Below are positions 36,076 through 44,062 of a DNA stretch of 64,000 nt, in pieces (within the stretch, counting starts at the first letter, position 1; each line of letters opens with the position of its first letter). The stretch is from JACCXM01 sp046328335. Its GTDB lineage: Bacteria; Chloroflexota; Chloroflexia; Thermomicrobiales; UBA6265. The translations under genes and the position numbers were made by a program. The stretch is from contig JAXLWU010000002.1 of NCBI GenBank assembly GCA_046328335.1, positions 186,001 through 250,000 on the forward strand. Reading direction: 5' to 3'. A model generated the notes under the pieces. The model made no database searches, was not told where the DNA came from, and worked only from the letters and a program-made list of their open reading frames with translations.

Positions 36076-37137
36076 ATGGACCGTGATCGATTCGACGCCC
36101 TGGCGCGCGTGCTTGCCACCTCTGCCTCGCGGCGGGCGGCCATTGTCACCCTGCTCGGCGGCGGATTGGCCGGAGGCTCGGTGGCGGGGCGGGAGCGGCA
36201 CGGCGCGAACCGGGCGACTCGCGGCGGGCGCGACCGGGTCCGCGGCGAAGCAGCCTGCGGCAGCCCGCGGCATGGCGCCAACATGAACGGCTGCAATTTC
36301 AACGGCCGCGACTTTTCGGGCGACGATCTCTCGGCCGCCAGTATGGTGGGAACGACCTTCAACGACGCCACGCTGATCGGCACGAATCTGTCGTCGTCGA
36401 ATCTGCGCGACGCCAAGTTCCGGCGGGCCAACCTCTGCTGGGCCGATCTGTCGTCGGCGATCCTGCGCGGCACGGACTTCACCAACGCGAACCTGACGGG
36501 CGCCAATCTGCGTTCCTCCTCCGGATGTAATACGGCGATCTTCTCCGGGGCGACGTTCTGCCACACCGTCATGTGCAATGGCGCGGTGCGGAACGATCAC
36601 TGCCCGGGCGGGGGACCGGTGTGCTGCGGCGGGATTTGTGAATGCGGCGGCGGCATCTGCGCGGATGATGAGTGCTGCAAGGCCAATCAGTGCGTCGCCG
36701 GCGGGCAGTGGAACCAGTGCGGCGCCGGCGGGGATACCTGTGAGGCGTGCGCCGCGGGAGAGGTCTGCAATCAGGCGAGTGAGCAGTGTGCCTCGTGCGC
36801 CAGCCAAACGGGGCTGACCGCGTGCGACGGATTCGTGAGCAACGCCGGTCCCACCCCCGGCGCGCAGTGTGGTCCGGCAGCGGGACTCTGCGCCTGCGCC
36901 GAAGTCGCGGCGGGAGGGAGCAGCGTCTGCTGGACGAGCCCGGTCCACTGCAACATTCCGGGCTCCCCCTGCACGACACCGGAAGGCGCCTGTCCGCCCG
37001 GATTGGTCTGCGTCCGCAAGGGGTCGTGCGATCTGTTGAATGCCTGCGCTGGCGAGACCGTCTGTGTCCCGCTGTGCGGCGATGGCGACCCGGACGCGAA
37101 TAGTGACGGCAAGGTCGATATCATCCTGCCGGCTTGA
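36076..37137 (+). CDS. Exported pentapeptide-repeat protein with FDxLAR leader and Cys-rich tail
   Basis: 353 residues from ATG 36076 with GGAGGAGGCAGAA upstream. The leader MDRDRFDALARVLATSASRR is followed by a hydrophobic run (AAIVTLLGGGLAGG). Residues about 68-160 are pentapeptide repeats (NLSSSNLRDAKFRRANL, TNANLTGANL) that should form a square beta-helix. The C-terminal half is cysteine rich (VCCGGICECGGGICADDECC), in the style of the other leader-bearing proteins. Secreted or surface. Function unknown. Confidence 0.87.
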   Translation: MDRDRFDALARVLATSASRRAAIVTLLGGGLAGGSVAGRERHGANRATRGGRDRVRGEAACGSPRHGANMNGCNFNGRDFSGDDLSAASMVGTTFNDATLIGTNLSSSNLRDAKFRRANLCWADLSSAILRGTDFTNANLTGANLRSSSGCNTAIFSGATFCHTVMCNGAVRNDHCPGGGPVCCGGICECGGGICADDECCKANQCVAGGQWNQCGAGGDTCEACAAGEVCNQASEQCASCASQTGLTACDGFVSNAGPTPGAQCGPAAGLCACAEVAAGGSSVCWTSPVHCNIPGSPCTTPEGACPPGLVCVRKGSCDLLNACAGETVCVPLCGDGDPDANSDGKVDIILPA

Positions 37138-37141
37138 TAGC

Positions 37142-37621
37142 TCAATCGGGCGCTGGATCGCTCTGGATGGCGTCGTCAGCGAGGAGATGCGCGCCCGGTC
37201 CGCGCCGACTGAGGGTGTCCTCCGGGTTGTAGAGGGAACACCGGTCGAGAGACAGGCAGCCGCAACCGATGCATTGGGTGAGATCGTCCCGCAGCCGCGT
37301 CAGTTGCGCGATGCGGTGGTCGAGATCGTCCCGCCAGCGCGCCGAGAGCTGCGCCCAGTCATCGCGTCCCGGTGTTCTCCCCTCCGGCAAGGTGGCCAGG
37401 GCGTCGTGGATGTCGGCAAGCGGGATGCCCACCCGCTGCGCGGCGCGGATAAAGGCGACGCGGCGGAGCATTTCACGGGGATATCGCCGCTGGTTGCCTG
37501 ATGTGCGCCGGCTGTGGATCAGGCCCTGGCGCTCGTAGAAATGGAGCGCCGAAATGGCGACCCCGCTGCGCGCCGAGAGTTCGCCCGGCGTCAGTTCCGC
37601 CCGCGGCCGCGGCGATTCCAT
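37142..37621 (-). CDS. soxR: SoxR, redox-sensing MerR-family regulator
   Basis: 159 residues from ATG 37621, with GGGAG 9 bases upstream. The MerR HTH starts LTPGELSARSGVAISALHFYERQGL, and the dimer helix follows. The [2Fe-2S] site CIGCGCLSLDRC (C-x2-C-x-C-x5-C) near residue 120 matches SoxR exactly. Oxidation of the cluster by redox-active compounds switches on target promoters. A SoxR-type operator lies just upstream and faces the divergent gene at 37789. Confidence 0.95.
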   Translation of the reverse strand: MESPRPRAELTPGELSARSGVAISALHFYERQGLIHSRRTSGNQRRYPREMLRRVAFIRAAQRVGIPLADIHDALATLPEGRTPGRDDWAQLSARWRDDLDHRIAQLTRLRDDLTQCIGCGCLSLDRCSLYNPEDTLSRRGPGAHLLADDAIQSDPAPD

Positions 37622-37640
37622 GATTTCGCGCTCCCAGCTC

Positions 37641-37671
37641 TTGACCTCAACCTTTGTTGAGGTTGTACCGT
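37641..37671 (+). promoter_or_regulatory. SoxR box within a 19-bp-spacer promoter
   Basis: CCTCAACCTTTGTTGAGG (37645-37662) is a 7+7 inverted repeat that resembles the enterobacterial soxS operator CCTCAAGTTAACTTGAGG. On the plus strand it lies between TTGACC (37641-37646) and TACCGT (37666-37671), spaced 19 bases as in MerR-type promoters. Predicted to drive the 37789 gene and to control soxR. Confidence 0.82.
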
Positions 37672-37788
37672 GGGGGACGACGCCGGTCAAGCGCGGCGAC
37701 CGTGGTAGCGGCCGGGACCGTCACCTGGGGTTGGGCGAATCATCGCCGCCGGGTCGATCGAGAGTGACAACGCGAGGAACAGACACCG

Positions 37789-38115
37789 ATGACAACAAGA
37801 GACATGATCGCCGCGGTCGAACGCGAGGTGCTGGGGTGGTCCGGGGTGAGCGTGGCGCCAGGCAGATTTCAGAGCACCCTCTTCACTGTTGGGCGGCGTG
37901 AGATCGGGCACATCCATCAGGATGGCATCGCCGATTTTCCTTTTCCGCGCTTGCTCCGCGACGATCTCCTGCCCGCGGGCCGGGTGGTGCCGCATCGGGT
38001 CGGCGCCGCGGGATACGTCAGTTTCGCCCTCCGGCAGGAGGAGGATGTCGCCGCCGCGATCGCGCTCTTCCGGATCAATTACGACCGGGCGAGCGCCGCG
38101 TCCGAGGCGGCCTGA
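37789..38115 (+). CDS. Luciferase-like DUF5519 family protein, SoxR target candidate
   Basis: 108 residues from ATG 37789. ALSO-type motifs of the small luciferase/DUF5519 family: VLGWSGVSVAPGRFQSTLF, VGRREIGHIHQDGIADFPF and a C-terminal GYVSFALRQEEDVAAAIALF. The name is historical; enzymatic activity is not established. It starts 118 bases downstream of the SoxR-regulated promoter and is divergent from soxR, so it is the obvious target. Confidence 0.75.
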   Translation: MTTRDMIAAVEREVLGWSGVSVAPGRFQSTLFTVGRREIGHIHQDGIADFPFPRLLRDDLLPAGRVVPHRVGAAGYVSFALRQEEDVAAAIALFRINYDRASAASEAA

Positions 38116-38240
38116 GCGGACATGGCGATGATCGCGCCGAGGCGTTCCGCGCCGTGGTGACGTCCCCGGCAATGGGACGAACTCCGACAGCACGGACGGC
38201 AGCAGCGTGGGATCGCCGAGACCAACGGGAGCAACGCCGT

Positions 38241-38402
38241 ATGGATCGCGTGCACGCCGAACTGCTCGCGCCGTTACTGGTCATGGAATTGCGTCAGGAA
38301 GCTGGGCGCCAGCCTTTTGCGGTCGCGCTCGCGCCGGTCCGGTGGGGGGCAGCGCCGGTGGCGTCGTTTGGGCGACTGCCGATCGGGGCGGAGCAAGGCT
38401 GA
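38241..38402 (+). CDS. Possible small protein, low confidence
   Basis: 53 residues from ATG 38241 with GGGAG 9 bases upstream. VHAELLAPLLVMELRQEAG could be helical. No known family. It occupies the gap between the DUF5519 and MFS genes; there may be no real gene here. Confidence 0.3.
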   Translation: MDRVHAELLAPLLVMELRQEAGRQPFAVALAPVRWGAAPVASFGRLPIGAEQG

Positions 38403-38521
38403 AGCGGGTAGAGTGTCCGCACCCGGTGCTCTCAGCGCCGGGACGCATGGTCGCCGGGGTCGAACACGGTGACTAGGTACGACAGCATTCGCCACGGGCA
38501 TCTTTGGGGGAGGCAACAGCG

Positions 38522-39985
38522 GTGACGGCGGTGCAATCAACGATCGAGGAGCCCGCGGTCGCGCGCAACGGCCATCGCAGCGAAGAGCAACTCGACGGAC
38601 AATCACCGATCAAAAGCGAGGCAAACGACAGTCCTTTCAGTCCGCAGCGGTTGACGCTCACCCTTGGTCTGGTGCTGACCATCGCGGGCGTCGCGTTTGA
38701 AACGCTTGCGGTCGCCACCATTCTGCCCGCCGTGGTCGACGATCTGGGCGGGTTGCATCTGTACGGCTGGGCGTTCTCCGCCTTTCTCCTGGCGCAACTG
38801 GTGGGCATCGTCATCTCCGGTCTGCTGGCGGATGAGCGCGGACCGCTCCTGCCGTTCGTGCTTGGCGTGATCCTGTTCGCGGTCGGTTTGATTGTCGGCG
38901 GGCTCGCGCCGACGATGATGATTCTCATTGCCGGCCGCGCCTTGCAGGGACTGGGCGGGGGCGCGATCGGGTCGATCGCCTATGTCGCGGTCGGCCGCGG
39001 CTACCCGGAAGGCGTGAAACCACGCATGCTGGCGCTCCTTTCGACGGCCTGGGTGGTACCCGGTCTGGTCGGTCCGGGGCTCGCCGGGTTGATGGCGGAA
39101 GCGCTCGGCTGGCGCTCGGTCTTCCTGCTCCTGGCGCCGCTGCCGATCCTCTCCGCATTGCTCGCGTTGCCGTCATTGCGCCGCATGGGCGCGGGGGTAC
39201 CGGCGCCAGACGCCCGCGCCCGGACGATCAGCGCGGCGGCGCTGGCGGTCGGCGCCGGACTGCTGTTGACCGGGATCGCCCAGACCAGCTTGCCCGCGGT
39301 CCTCGGTCTCAGCGCGGTGGGACTGCTCCTCGCCGTGCCGGCGGTGCGCCGTCTGCTGCCAGATGGAACGTTGCGGGCCTTGCCGGGAATGCCGGCGGCG
39401 GTGGCGACCATGGCGCTGCTCAATCTGGCGTTCTTCGGCGTCGACGCGTTCGTGCCGCTGGCGCTCGTCGACGTGCGGGGCGCGTCGGTCGCCTTCGCCG
39501 GACTCGCGCTGACGGCGGCGACGATCACCTGGTCGACTGGATCGTGGGTTCAGGCGCGGACTTCCGGCCGCATCTCGCGGCGGGCGATGACCTCGATCGG
39601 GTTGGCCGTGCTGATTGCCGCGTTTGCCGCCACCGCGGCAGTGCTCTTCCCCTCGGTCTCGATGTTCGTCGGTCCGTTCGCGTGGGGCCTGGCCGGTCTG
39701 GGAATGGGCTTCGGCTACACCACCCTCTCGCTGACGATGCTCGAACTCGCCGCGCCCGGACAGGAAGGGGATGCGTCGGCCTCGATTCAACTGGCCAGTG
39801 TGCTCGGTTCCGGGCTTGGTGCGGGATTGGGCGGGGCGTTGATCGGTCTGCTCCAGACGCGCGGCGACACCGTCGGGCAGGCGTTGCTGCTCCAGATTGG
39901 GGTGATGACCGTGGCGGCCGTGCTGGGACTGGTGACCGCGCGCGGTCTGCCCGGACGGTCGGCGCTCCGCGCCGCCGGGGCATGA
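38522..39985 (+). CDS. MFS transporter (drug-efflux-like)
   Basis: 487 residues from GTG 38522, with GGGGGAGG 9 bases upstream. About 50 hydrophilic N-terminal residues precede 12 or more membrane spans. Recognisable MFS features are SGLLADERGPLLPFVLGV (motif A-like loop), GRALQGLGGGAIGSIAYVAV and STAWVVPGLVGPGLAGLMAE (motif C-like). It is an inner-membrane proton-driven exporter by family; substrate unknown. The phosphopantetheinyl transferase gene overlaps its end by 4 bases (ATGA). Confidence 0.9.
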   Translation: MTAVQSTIEEPAVARNGHRSEEQLDGQSPIKSEANDSPFSPQRLTLTLGLVLTIAGVAFETLAVATILPAVVDDLGGLHLYGWAFSAFLLAQLVGIVISGLLADERGPLLPFVLGVILFAVGLIVGGLAPTMMILIAGRALQGLGGGAIGSIAYVAVGRGYPEGVKPRMLALLSTAWVVPGLVGPGLAGLMAEALGWRSVFLLLAPLPILSALLALPSLRRMGAGVPAPDARARTISAAALAVGAGLLLTGIAQTSLPAVLGLSAVGLLLAVPAVRRLLPDGTLRALPGMPAAVATMALLNLAFFGVDAFVPLALVDVRGASVAFAGLALTAATITWSTGSWVQARTSGRISRRAMTSIGLAVLIAAFAATAAVLFPSVSMFVGPFAWGLAGLGMGFGYTTLSLTMLELAAPGQEGDASASIQLASVLGSGLGAGLGGALIGLLQTRGDTVGQALLLQIGVMTVAAVLGLVTARGLPGRSALRAAGA

Positions 39986-40830
39986 GCGCCGAACCAGACC
40001 TCATCCTCGGACCCGACGCGGTCGATCTCTGGTGGATCGCGCTGGACCAGGTTCCGGCTGATGCGCTGACGGCATTGAGCGGGGACGAGATGGTCCGCGC
40101 CGAGCGCTTCAAGTACGAACTCCACCGCTGCCGTTGGCTTGCCGCCCGCGCCGGGTTACGGCAGGTGTTGGCGCGATATCTGGGAATCGCGCCCGCGGCG
40201 GTGCGATTTCACCACGGGCCGGGGGGAAAGCCGGAACTCGGGGCGTGGACCCTCACCCCAACCCTGGCTCCCTCCCAAGCCTCCCTCTCTGGAGGGAGGA
40301 GTCTCCCGTCGAGCCGGGAGAGGGGCTTGGCACGTGACCAACCGCGGTCAATGCGTGAGTCTTCTTCCGCATGCTGCAAAAGAGATCAGATTCGGTTCAA
40401 TCTCGCTCATGCCGCTGCGCGCGCGCTGATCGCCGTGGCCCGGGAGCGGGAGGTTGGGGTCGATCTGGAGTGGATCGACCCCAATCTCGATGTCCCCGCG
40501 CTACTCTCCGTGGCCTGTACCCCCGCGGAAGCGGCGCGGCTCGCGGCGGTGCCGGAAGATCGGCGCGTCGTCGATTTTCTGACGCTTTGGACGTTGAAAG
40601 AGGCCTATCTCAAGGCAACTGGTCAAGGACTGTCCCGAGAACCGCGGGCGATCGAGATTGACCGTGATGCCGGCGGCCACATCATCATCCGCGATCCGGA
40701 ATGGAACGATCCGCGAGCGTCGTGGCGCCACCAATCGCTCACCAATCACGACGGTTGGATTGGCGCCCTGGCGGTTGCCGGGTCACGAGTGGTGGTGACC
40801 GAGCGTGCGTTCACCGTCGAAGCGCGCTGA
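39982..40830 (+). CDS. 4'-phosphopantetheinyl transferase (Sfp-type) with in-frame repeat insertion
   Basis: 282 residues, longer than the usual 220-240. The ATG overlaps the MFS stop by 4 bases. The family core is intact: RFKYELHRCRWLAARAGLRQ, GPGGKPEL, IRFNLAH, VGVDLEWID (Mg-binding) and LWTLKEAYLKATG (W-x3-KEA-x3-K). These enzymes move phosphopantetheine from CoA to carrier proteins. Residues about 87-136, between KPEL and IRFNLAH where others have only a few residues, are translated from a family B repeat with a family A-like tail, without breaking the frame. The FNLAH segment has AAARALI where FNxSHSGG is common. Confidence 0.9.
   Translation: MSAEPDLILGPDAVDLWWIALDQVPADALTALSGDEMVRAERFKYELHRCRWLAARAGLRQVLARYLGIAPAAVRFHHGPGGKPELGAWTLTPTLAPSQASLSGGRSLPSSRERGLARDQPRSMRESSSACCKRDQIRFNLAHAAARALIAVAREREVGVDLEWIDPNLDVPALLSVACTPAEAARLAAVPEDRRVVDFLTLWTLKEAYLKATGQGLSREPRAIEIDRDAGGHIIIRDPEWNDPRASWRHQSLTNHDGWIGALAVAGSRVVVTERAFTVEAR
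40247..40390. repeat. Family B repeat inside the phosphopantetheinyl transferase gene
   Basis: The sequence CTCACCCCAACCCTGGCTCC and the later GGGAGAGGGGCTTGG match intergenic family B copies (26518, 33428, 19842). The end (GCATGCTGCAAAAGA) resembles the reverse of the family A tail. About 50 codons, no stop in frame. Confidence 0.75.
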
Positions 40831-40847
40831 AGGTTGATCGGGAAGGA

Positions 40848-41084
40848 TCAGGCCGCCGTGCCTATCGCACCCCTGGCGGATCGCGGGCTGACGGGCGGCA
40901 GCCACTCCCGGCGGACCCGGTTGCACGCCCAATGCCGGAGGCGGACCAGGGTGGAGCTGCCATCAACCGCGGGCGGCCTTGCGTGTAGCGCCAGCAGCGC
41001 CTGACCCTCCGCCATGTGAGCATCGCGCTGGCGCGCGATATCGATCAGCACCGCGTTCACATCCAGATTCGTCTGCAACACCAT
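40848..41084 (-). CDS. Possible small protein of unknown function
   Basis: 78 residues from ATG 41084, preceded by CAGGGAGCGCATGTC. The N-terminal part VLQTNLDVNAVLIDIARQRD looks helical, and the C-terminus is arginine rich. A longer in-frame version beginning near 41140 is possible. No family recognised. Convergent with the phosphopantetheinyl transferase gene, 17 bases away. Confidence 0.42.
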   Translation of the reverse strand: MVLQTNLDVNAVLIDIARQRDAHMAEGQALLALHARPPAVDGSSTLVRLRHWACNRVRREWLPPVSPRSARGAIGTAA

Positions 41085-41292
41085 GACATGCGCTCCCTGT
41101 TCCTTTGCTGGCCGGGGCCAGCACCATTCGTACGGGTTCAGCATGCGCTCGCCATCAATGCCGCGCTGTTTCCGCTCTGGCAGGCCAACAGTCAAATGAG
41201 GAACACCGCTTGGTCGATGCGCCATTGCGGTTGCGCCCGCACTCGCTGCAAAACCGGACACGGTTTCCTGGCACGAAAGTTGCCTGGACCTG

Positions 41293-41320
41293 TTGACTTC
41301 CGGGAACGTGTACGTATAGT
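41293..41320 (+). promoter_or_regulatory. Sigma-70-type promoter
   Basis: TTGACT (41293-41298) and TATAGT (41315-41320) are spaced 16 bases, a good housekeeping-type promoter. It lies 109 bases upstream of the membrane protein gene at 41429. Confidence 0.65.
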
Positions 41321-41428
41321 GCGAGAGTGAGCGGGACCATGCGGTCTCGCTCCGCTGGGGTGACCGGGCGTTGTTGGGGAACGGAGTCGCCCGGTCGGGG
41401 ACGTGCGCGGGAGGAGGGCGGCGACGCA

Positions 41429-42085
41429 ATGGAATTTCTCATCGGGATCGTGATCGGCCTGGTTGGATTGGCCGTATGCTTCATGGGCTTACGGATGTGG
41501 TTCTACCTGCTGCCGATCTTTGGCGCGATCATCGGGTTTTTCCTGGGCGCGCGGATCATGCAGGACTTTTTCGGCACGGGGTTCCTCTCCACCGGGGTTT
41601 CCTGGATCGTCGGCATCGTCATCGGGATCATCTTCGCCCTGTTGTCGTGGTTCGTCTGGTACGCGGGCGTGATCATCGAAGCGGGCGCGGTCGGCGCATT
41701 GCTCTTTTCCGGCATCCTGCATGCCATTTTCACCGAGCCGTGGGGCGCGGTGGCATTCATCATCGCGGCGATTGGCGCGGTCATCTTCGCGGTCGGCGCG
41801 CTTCTGCTGAACCTGCCGATCTACATCGTGATTGTCAACTCGGCGCTGGGCGGCGCGGCTCTGGCGGTGGCTGGGCTGATGATGCTGCTCGGCAGGATAA
41901 CGACGGCCGAAATAGCCAACGGCGCAACCGTGGCTGTCGTCGACGAGTCGAAGTTCCAGGGCGCGGGCTGGCTCTGGGTGATTCTCTGGATCGTCCTGGC
42001 GGTGGTCGGGATCTTCTACCAGCTGCGCGGCGTCGCCGAAGTCATGCTGCCAGAGGAGAAGTGGATCAAGGCACAGCCCGCCTAG
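41429..42085 (+). CDS. Multi-span membrane protein (DUF4203-like)
   Basis: 218 residues from ATG 41429, with GGAGG about 11 bases upstream. Seven or so hydrophobic segments: FLIGIVIGLVGLAVCFMGL, LPIFGAIIGFFLGARI, WIVGIVIGIIFALLSWFVWY and so on, ending with a larger hydrophilic loop and a final span. Glycine-rich helices resemble DUF4203/TMEM198-like proteins. Function unknown. It ends before a strong bidirectional hairpin. Confidence 0.82.
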   Translation: MEFLIGIVIGLVGLAVCFMGLRMWFYLLPIFGAIIGFFLGARIMQDFFGTGFLSTGVSWIVGIVIGIIFALLSWFVWYAGVIIEAGAVGALLFSGILHAIFTEPWGAVAFIIAAIGAVIFAVGALLLNLPIYIVIVNSALGGAALAVAGLMMLLGRITTAEIANGATVAVVDESKFQGAGWLWVILWIVLAVVGIFYQLRGVAEVMLPEEKWIKAQPA

Positions 42086-42114
42086 TCCGCTCAGATCACC
42101 TTTCGCAGGCAATA

Positions 42115-42148
42115 GCAGGGGGCCGCTGGTGCACCAGCGGCCCCCTGC
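42115..42148. terminator. Bidirectional terminator hairpin
   Basis: GCAGGGGGCCGCTGG / CCAGCGGCCCCCTGC form a perfect 15-bp stem with a 4-base TGCA loop, between the convergent membrane protein and TMEM175-like genes. Confidence 0.85.
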
Positions 42149-42173
42149 CATTCCATTCTGCTGGCATTTTTCG

Positions 42174-42872
42174 TCATGACGCAGCGCCGCGTTGCATTCG
42201 TTGCAACGTGAAGGCATAGAAGAGCGGGCTGATTGCCAGCAGCAGGAGGGCGGCTTCAGGGCTGACCAGGGCGACCGCGATTGCGGCGAGGGGCAGGACT
42301 GCCGCGAGTGGCTGCCGCCGCAACTCCGCCCTCAGGTAAGCCGCGTCTGCAGGGTGCCGTAACAGACTGGGAGTGCGGCTCAAATAGCCGCACAGCCAGC
42401 CCCATGCCGCGGTGATCAGCAACGTGGTTCCGGCGTAGACCGCGACAGCGACGATGCGGTCGTCGTGCGTGCCGATGCGCATGGCGCTGGAGAGAACCCC
42501 GGCCGGAAATGGCAAAAGCGAAATCGTGAACAGCAACGCCAGGTTCCGCCCCAACACCGTGGCGTCGACACCCGCGAGCCGATCGAACAGCGCGTGGTGG
42601 TTGATCCAGATCACCCCGATCACGAGAAACGAGGCGAGATAGGCGACGTACGACTGCCACTCGGCGAGGAGTTCACTGAGGAAGTGGCCAGGCTCTGCCG
42701 GAGCCCGCAACTCGAGCACGAGGAGCGTGATCGCGATCGCGATCACGCCGTCGCTGAAGGCCTCGAGCCGGCCCGGAGCGGTCGCCCAGCCGGCCGCGGT
42801 CTCCTCGTGCCTGGCCTGACCAGTCTCCAACTCGCCAGCAGGTCCTCCTATGCCGAAAGCCGCCCCCTTCAT
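42174..42872 (-). CDS. TMEM175-family potassium-channel-like protein
   Basis: 232 residues from ATG 42872. After a 35-residue tail, the family signature RLEAFSDGVIAIAITLLVLEL starts the first span (the FSD motif lines the filter region in TMEM175 channels). Five further spans follow, including IGVIWINHHALFDRL. Bacterial members form K+-permeable tetramers. The gene is divergent from a MarR regulator, and two palindromes lie in the shared promoter region. Confidence 0.9.
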   Translation of the reverse strand: MKGAAFGIGGPAGELETGQARHEETAAGWATAPGRLEAFSDGVIAIAITLLVLELRAPAEPGHFLSELLAEWQSYVAYLASFLVIGVIWINHHALFDRLAGVDATVLGRNLALLFTISLLPFPAGVLSSAMRIGTHDDRIVAVAVYAGTTLLITAAWGWLCGYLSRTPSLLRHPADAAYLRAELRRQPLAAVLPLAAIAVALVSPEAALLLLAISPLFYAFTLQRMQRGAAS

Positions 42873-42929
42873 GCTGCGCACCCCCTCCTCGTCTCGTCTC
42901 GATCCCCGCGGCGCCCAGCCGCGAAATCC

Positions 42930-42969
42930 CATAGTCATCTATGTTTCTGGCGAATCATAGCAGGCTATG
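42930..42969. promoter_or_regulatory. Two tandem MarR-type operator palindromes
   Basis: CATAGTCATCTATG (42930-42943) and CATAGCAGGCTATG (42956-42969) share the CATAG-N4-CTATG form and are centred 26 bases apart in the TMEM175/MarR divergent region. Predicted sites for the adjacent MarR repressor. Confidence 0.75.
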
Positions 42970-43020
42970 CAATCCTGTAAAGGTGGCGAAGGCGGTAATG
43001 TCGCCACACAGGGGACGAAC

Positions 43021-43614
43021 GTGGTGCGGGGCGAACCGAAGGCGATCAATGCAGCGGCCGACGCGCTCCCCACGTCGACCGTCGAACCGATGGTCTGCGC
43101 CAGCGTCAACCATGCCGCGCGCCTGCTTGGTCAGGCGATCACACGGCAACTCGCCGCGCTCGGGTTGACGATCGGACAGTTGCCGACATTGCTGGCCCTC
43201 TACGAGCGCGATGGCCAGACGCAGACCGAATTGGCGCGGCGAACGGGAGTCGAGCAGCCGACGATGGCGGTCACGCTGCGCCGGATGGAGCGGGGAGGAC
43301 TTGTGACTCGCGTTCCTGATCCGCGCGACGCGCGGAGGGCCCGTGTCCACCTCACGCCGCGGGCGCGGGCTCAGCAGGAAGCGCTGCAGTCGTTACGGGC
43401 CGAGATCGATGCCGTGGCGCTCACGGGGTTCAGCCCGGTCGAACACGATCAACTGCGCGACCTGATCGCCCGTCTCATCGACAACCTCGCGATCCTCACC
43501 GGTAACGACGCGAGTGATGACCCATGCGCCACGGGCGTGGAAGCGGACATGATCGCCCGGAGCGAGGGTACGGCGGCGACCGCGGTTGTCGTTTCCCCGG
43601 ACCCCGGATTCTAG
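43021..43614 (+). CDS. MarR-family transcriptional regulator
   Basis: 197 residues from GTG 43021, with AGGGGA 5-6 bases upstream. The in-frame ATG at 42967 would overlap an operator and lacks a ribosome site. The winged helix is clear: TQTELARRTGVEQPTMAVTL, RRMERGGLVTRVPDPRDARR and the wing ARVHLTPRARA. Predicted to repress itself and the divergent TMEM175-like gene until it binds an aromatic or other ligand. The 40-residue C-terminal tail is not part of the usual fold. Confidence 0.9.
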   Translation: MVRGEPKAINAAADALPTSTVEPMVCASVNHAARLLGQAITRQLAALGLTIGQLPTLLALYERDGQTQTELARRTGVEQPTMAVTLRRMERGGLVTRVPDPRDARRARVHLTPRARAQQEALQSLRAEIDAVALTGFSPVEHDQLRDLIARLIDNLAILTGNDASDDPCATGVEADMIARSEGTAATAVVVSPDPGF

Positions 43615-43654
43615 GGGCGGTGGTCAATGCTTGCTGGAGGGGTGCGGCGGCCTC

Positions 43655-43764
43655 GTTGGAGGGGCGACGCCTGCGTCGCCCGTGACCTGAACCAACCACC
43701 CTGGTGGTGGGGGCGCGGTCCGTCGGCCTGCGGCCGACCGGGCGACGCGGGCGTCGCCCCTACC
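43655..43764. repeat. Family C palindromic repeat, second copy
   Basis: GGGGCGACGCCTGCGTCGCC at the left and GGGCGACGCGGGCGTCGCCC at the right, with inner CGGCCTGCGGCCG. It is a longer relative of 3439-3527. The gap 43615-44062 holds no recognisable gene. Confidence 0.65.
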
Positions 43765-44062
43765 ACTACGTGGGGAGAGATCACGTTCTGGAGGTCGGTC
43801 GTGGGGAAGGAGCACGGGCGACGTAGGCGTCACCCGGTCCCCGGACCCCGGACCTCCACAGCTCCAGCATCCAACGACCACCGACCTAGAGACGGTCAAT
43901 ACCCTTGTCGCCCGAGGGACCACTGGGCGATGAGCGAATCTTCGATCCATGTGTGATCGCCGCGCCGCCCGGATGGGGCTTGTCGCCGCTTCGCCGGTAA
44001 GGTTTTGCCCTGTCTTCCGTTTGATGAGATAACAGGCGTTCGCAGTTCGGGTTAGGTCCATC

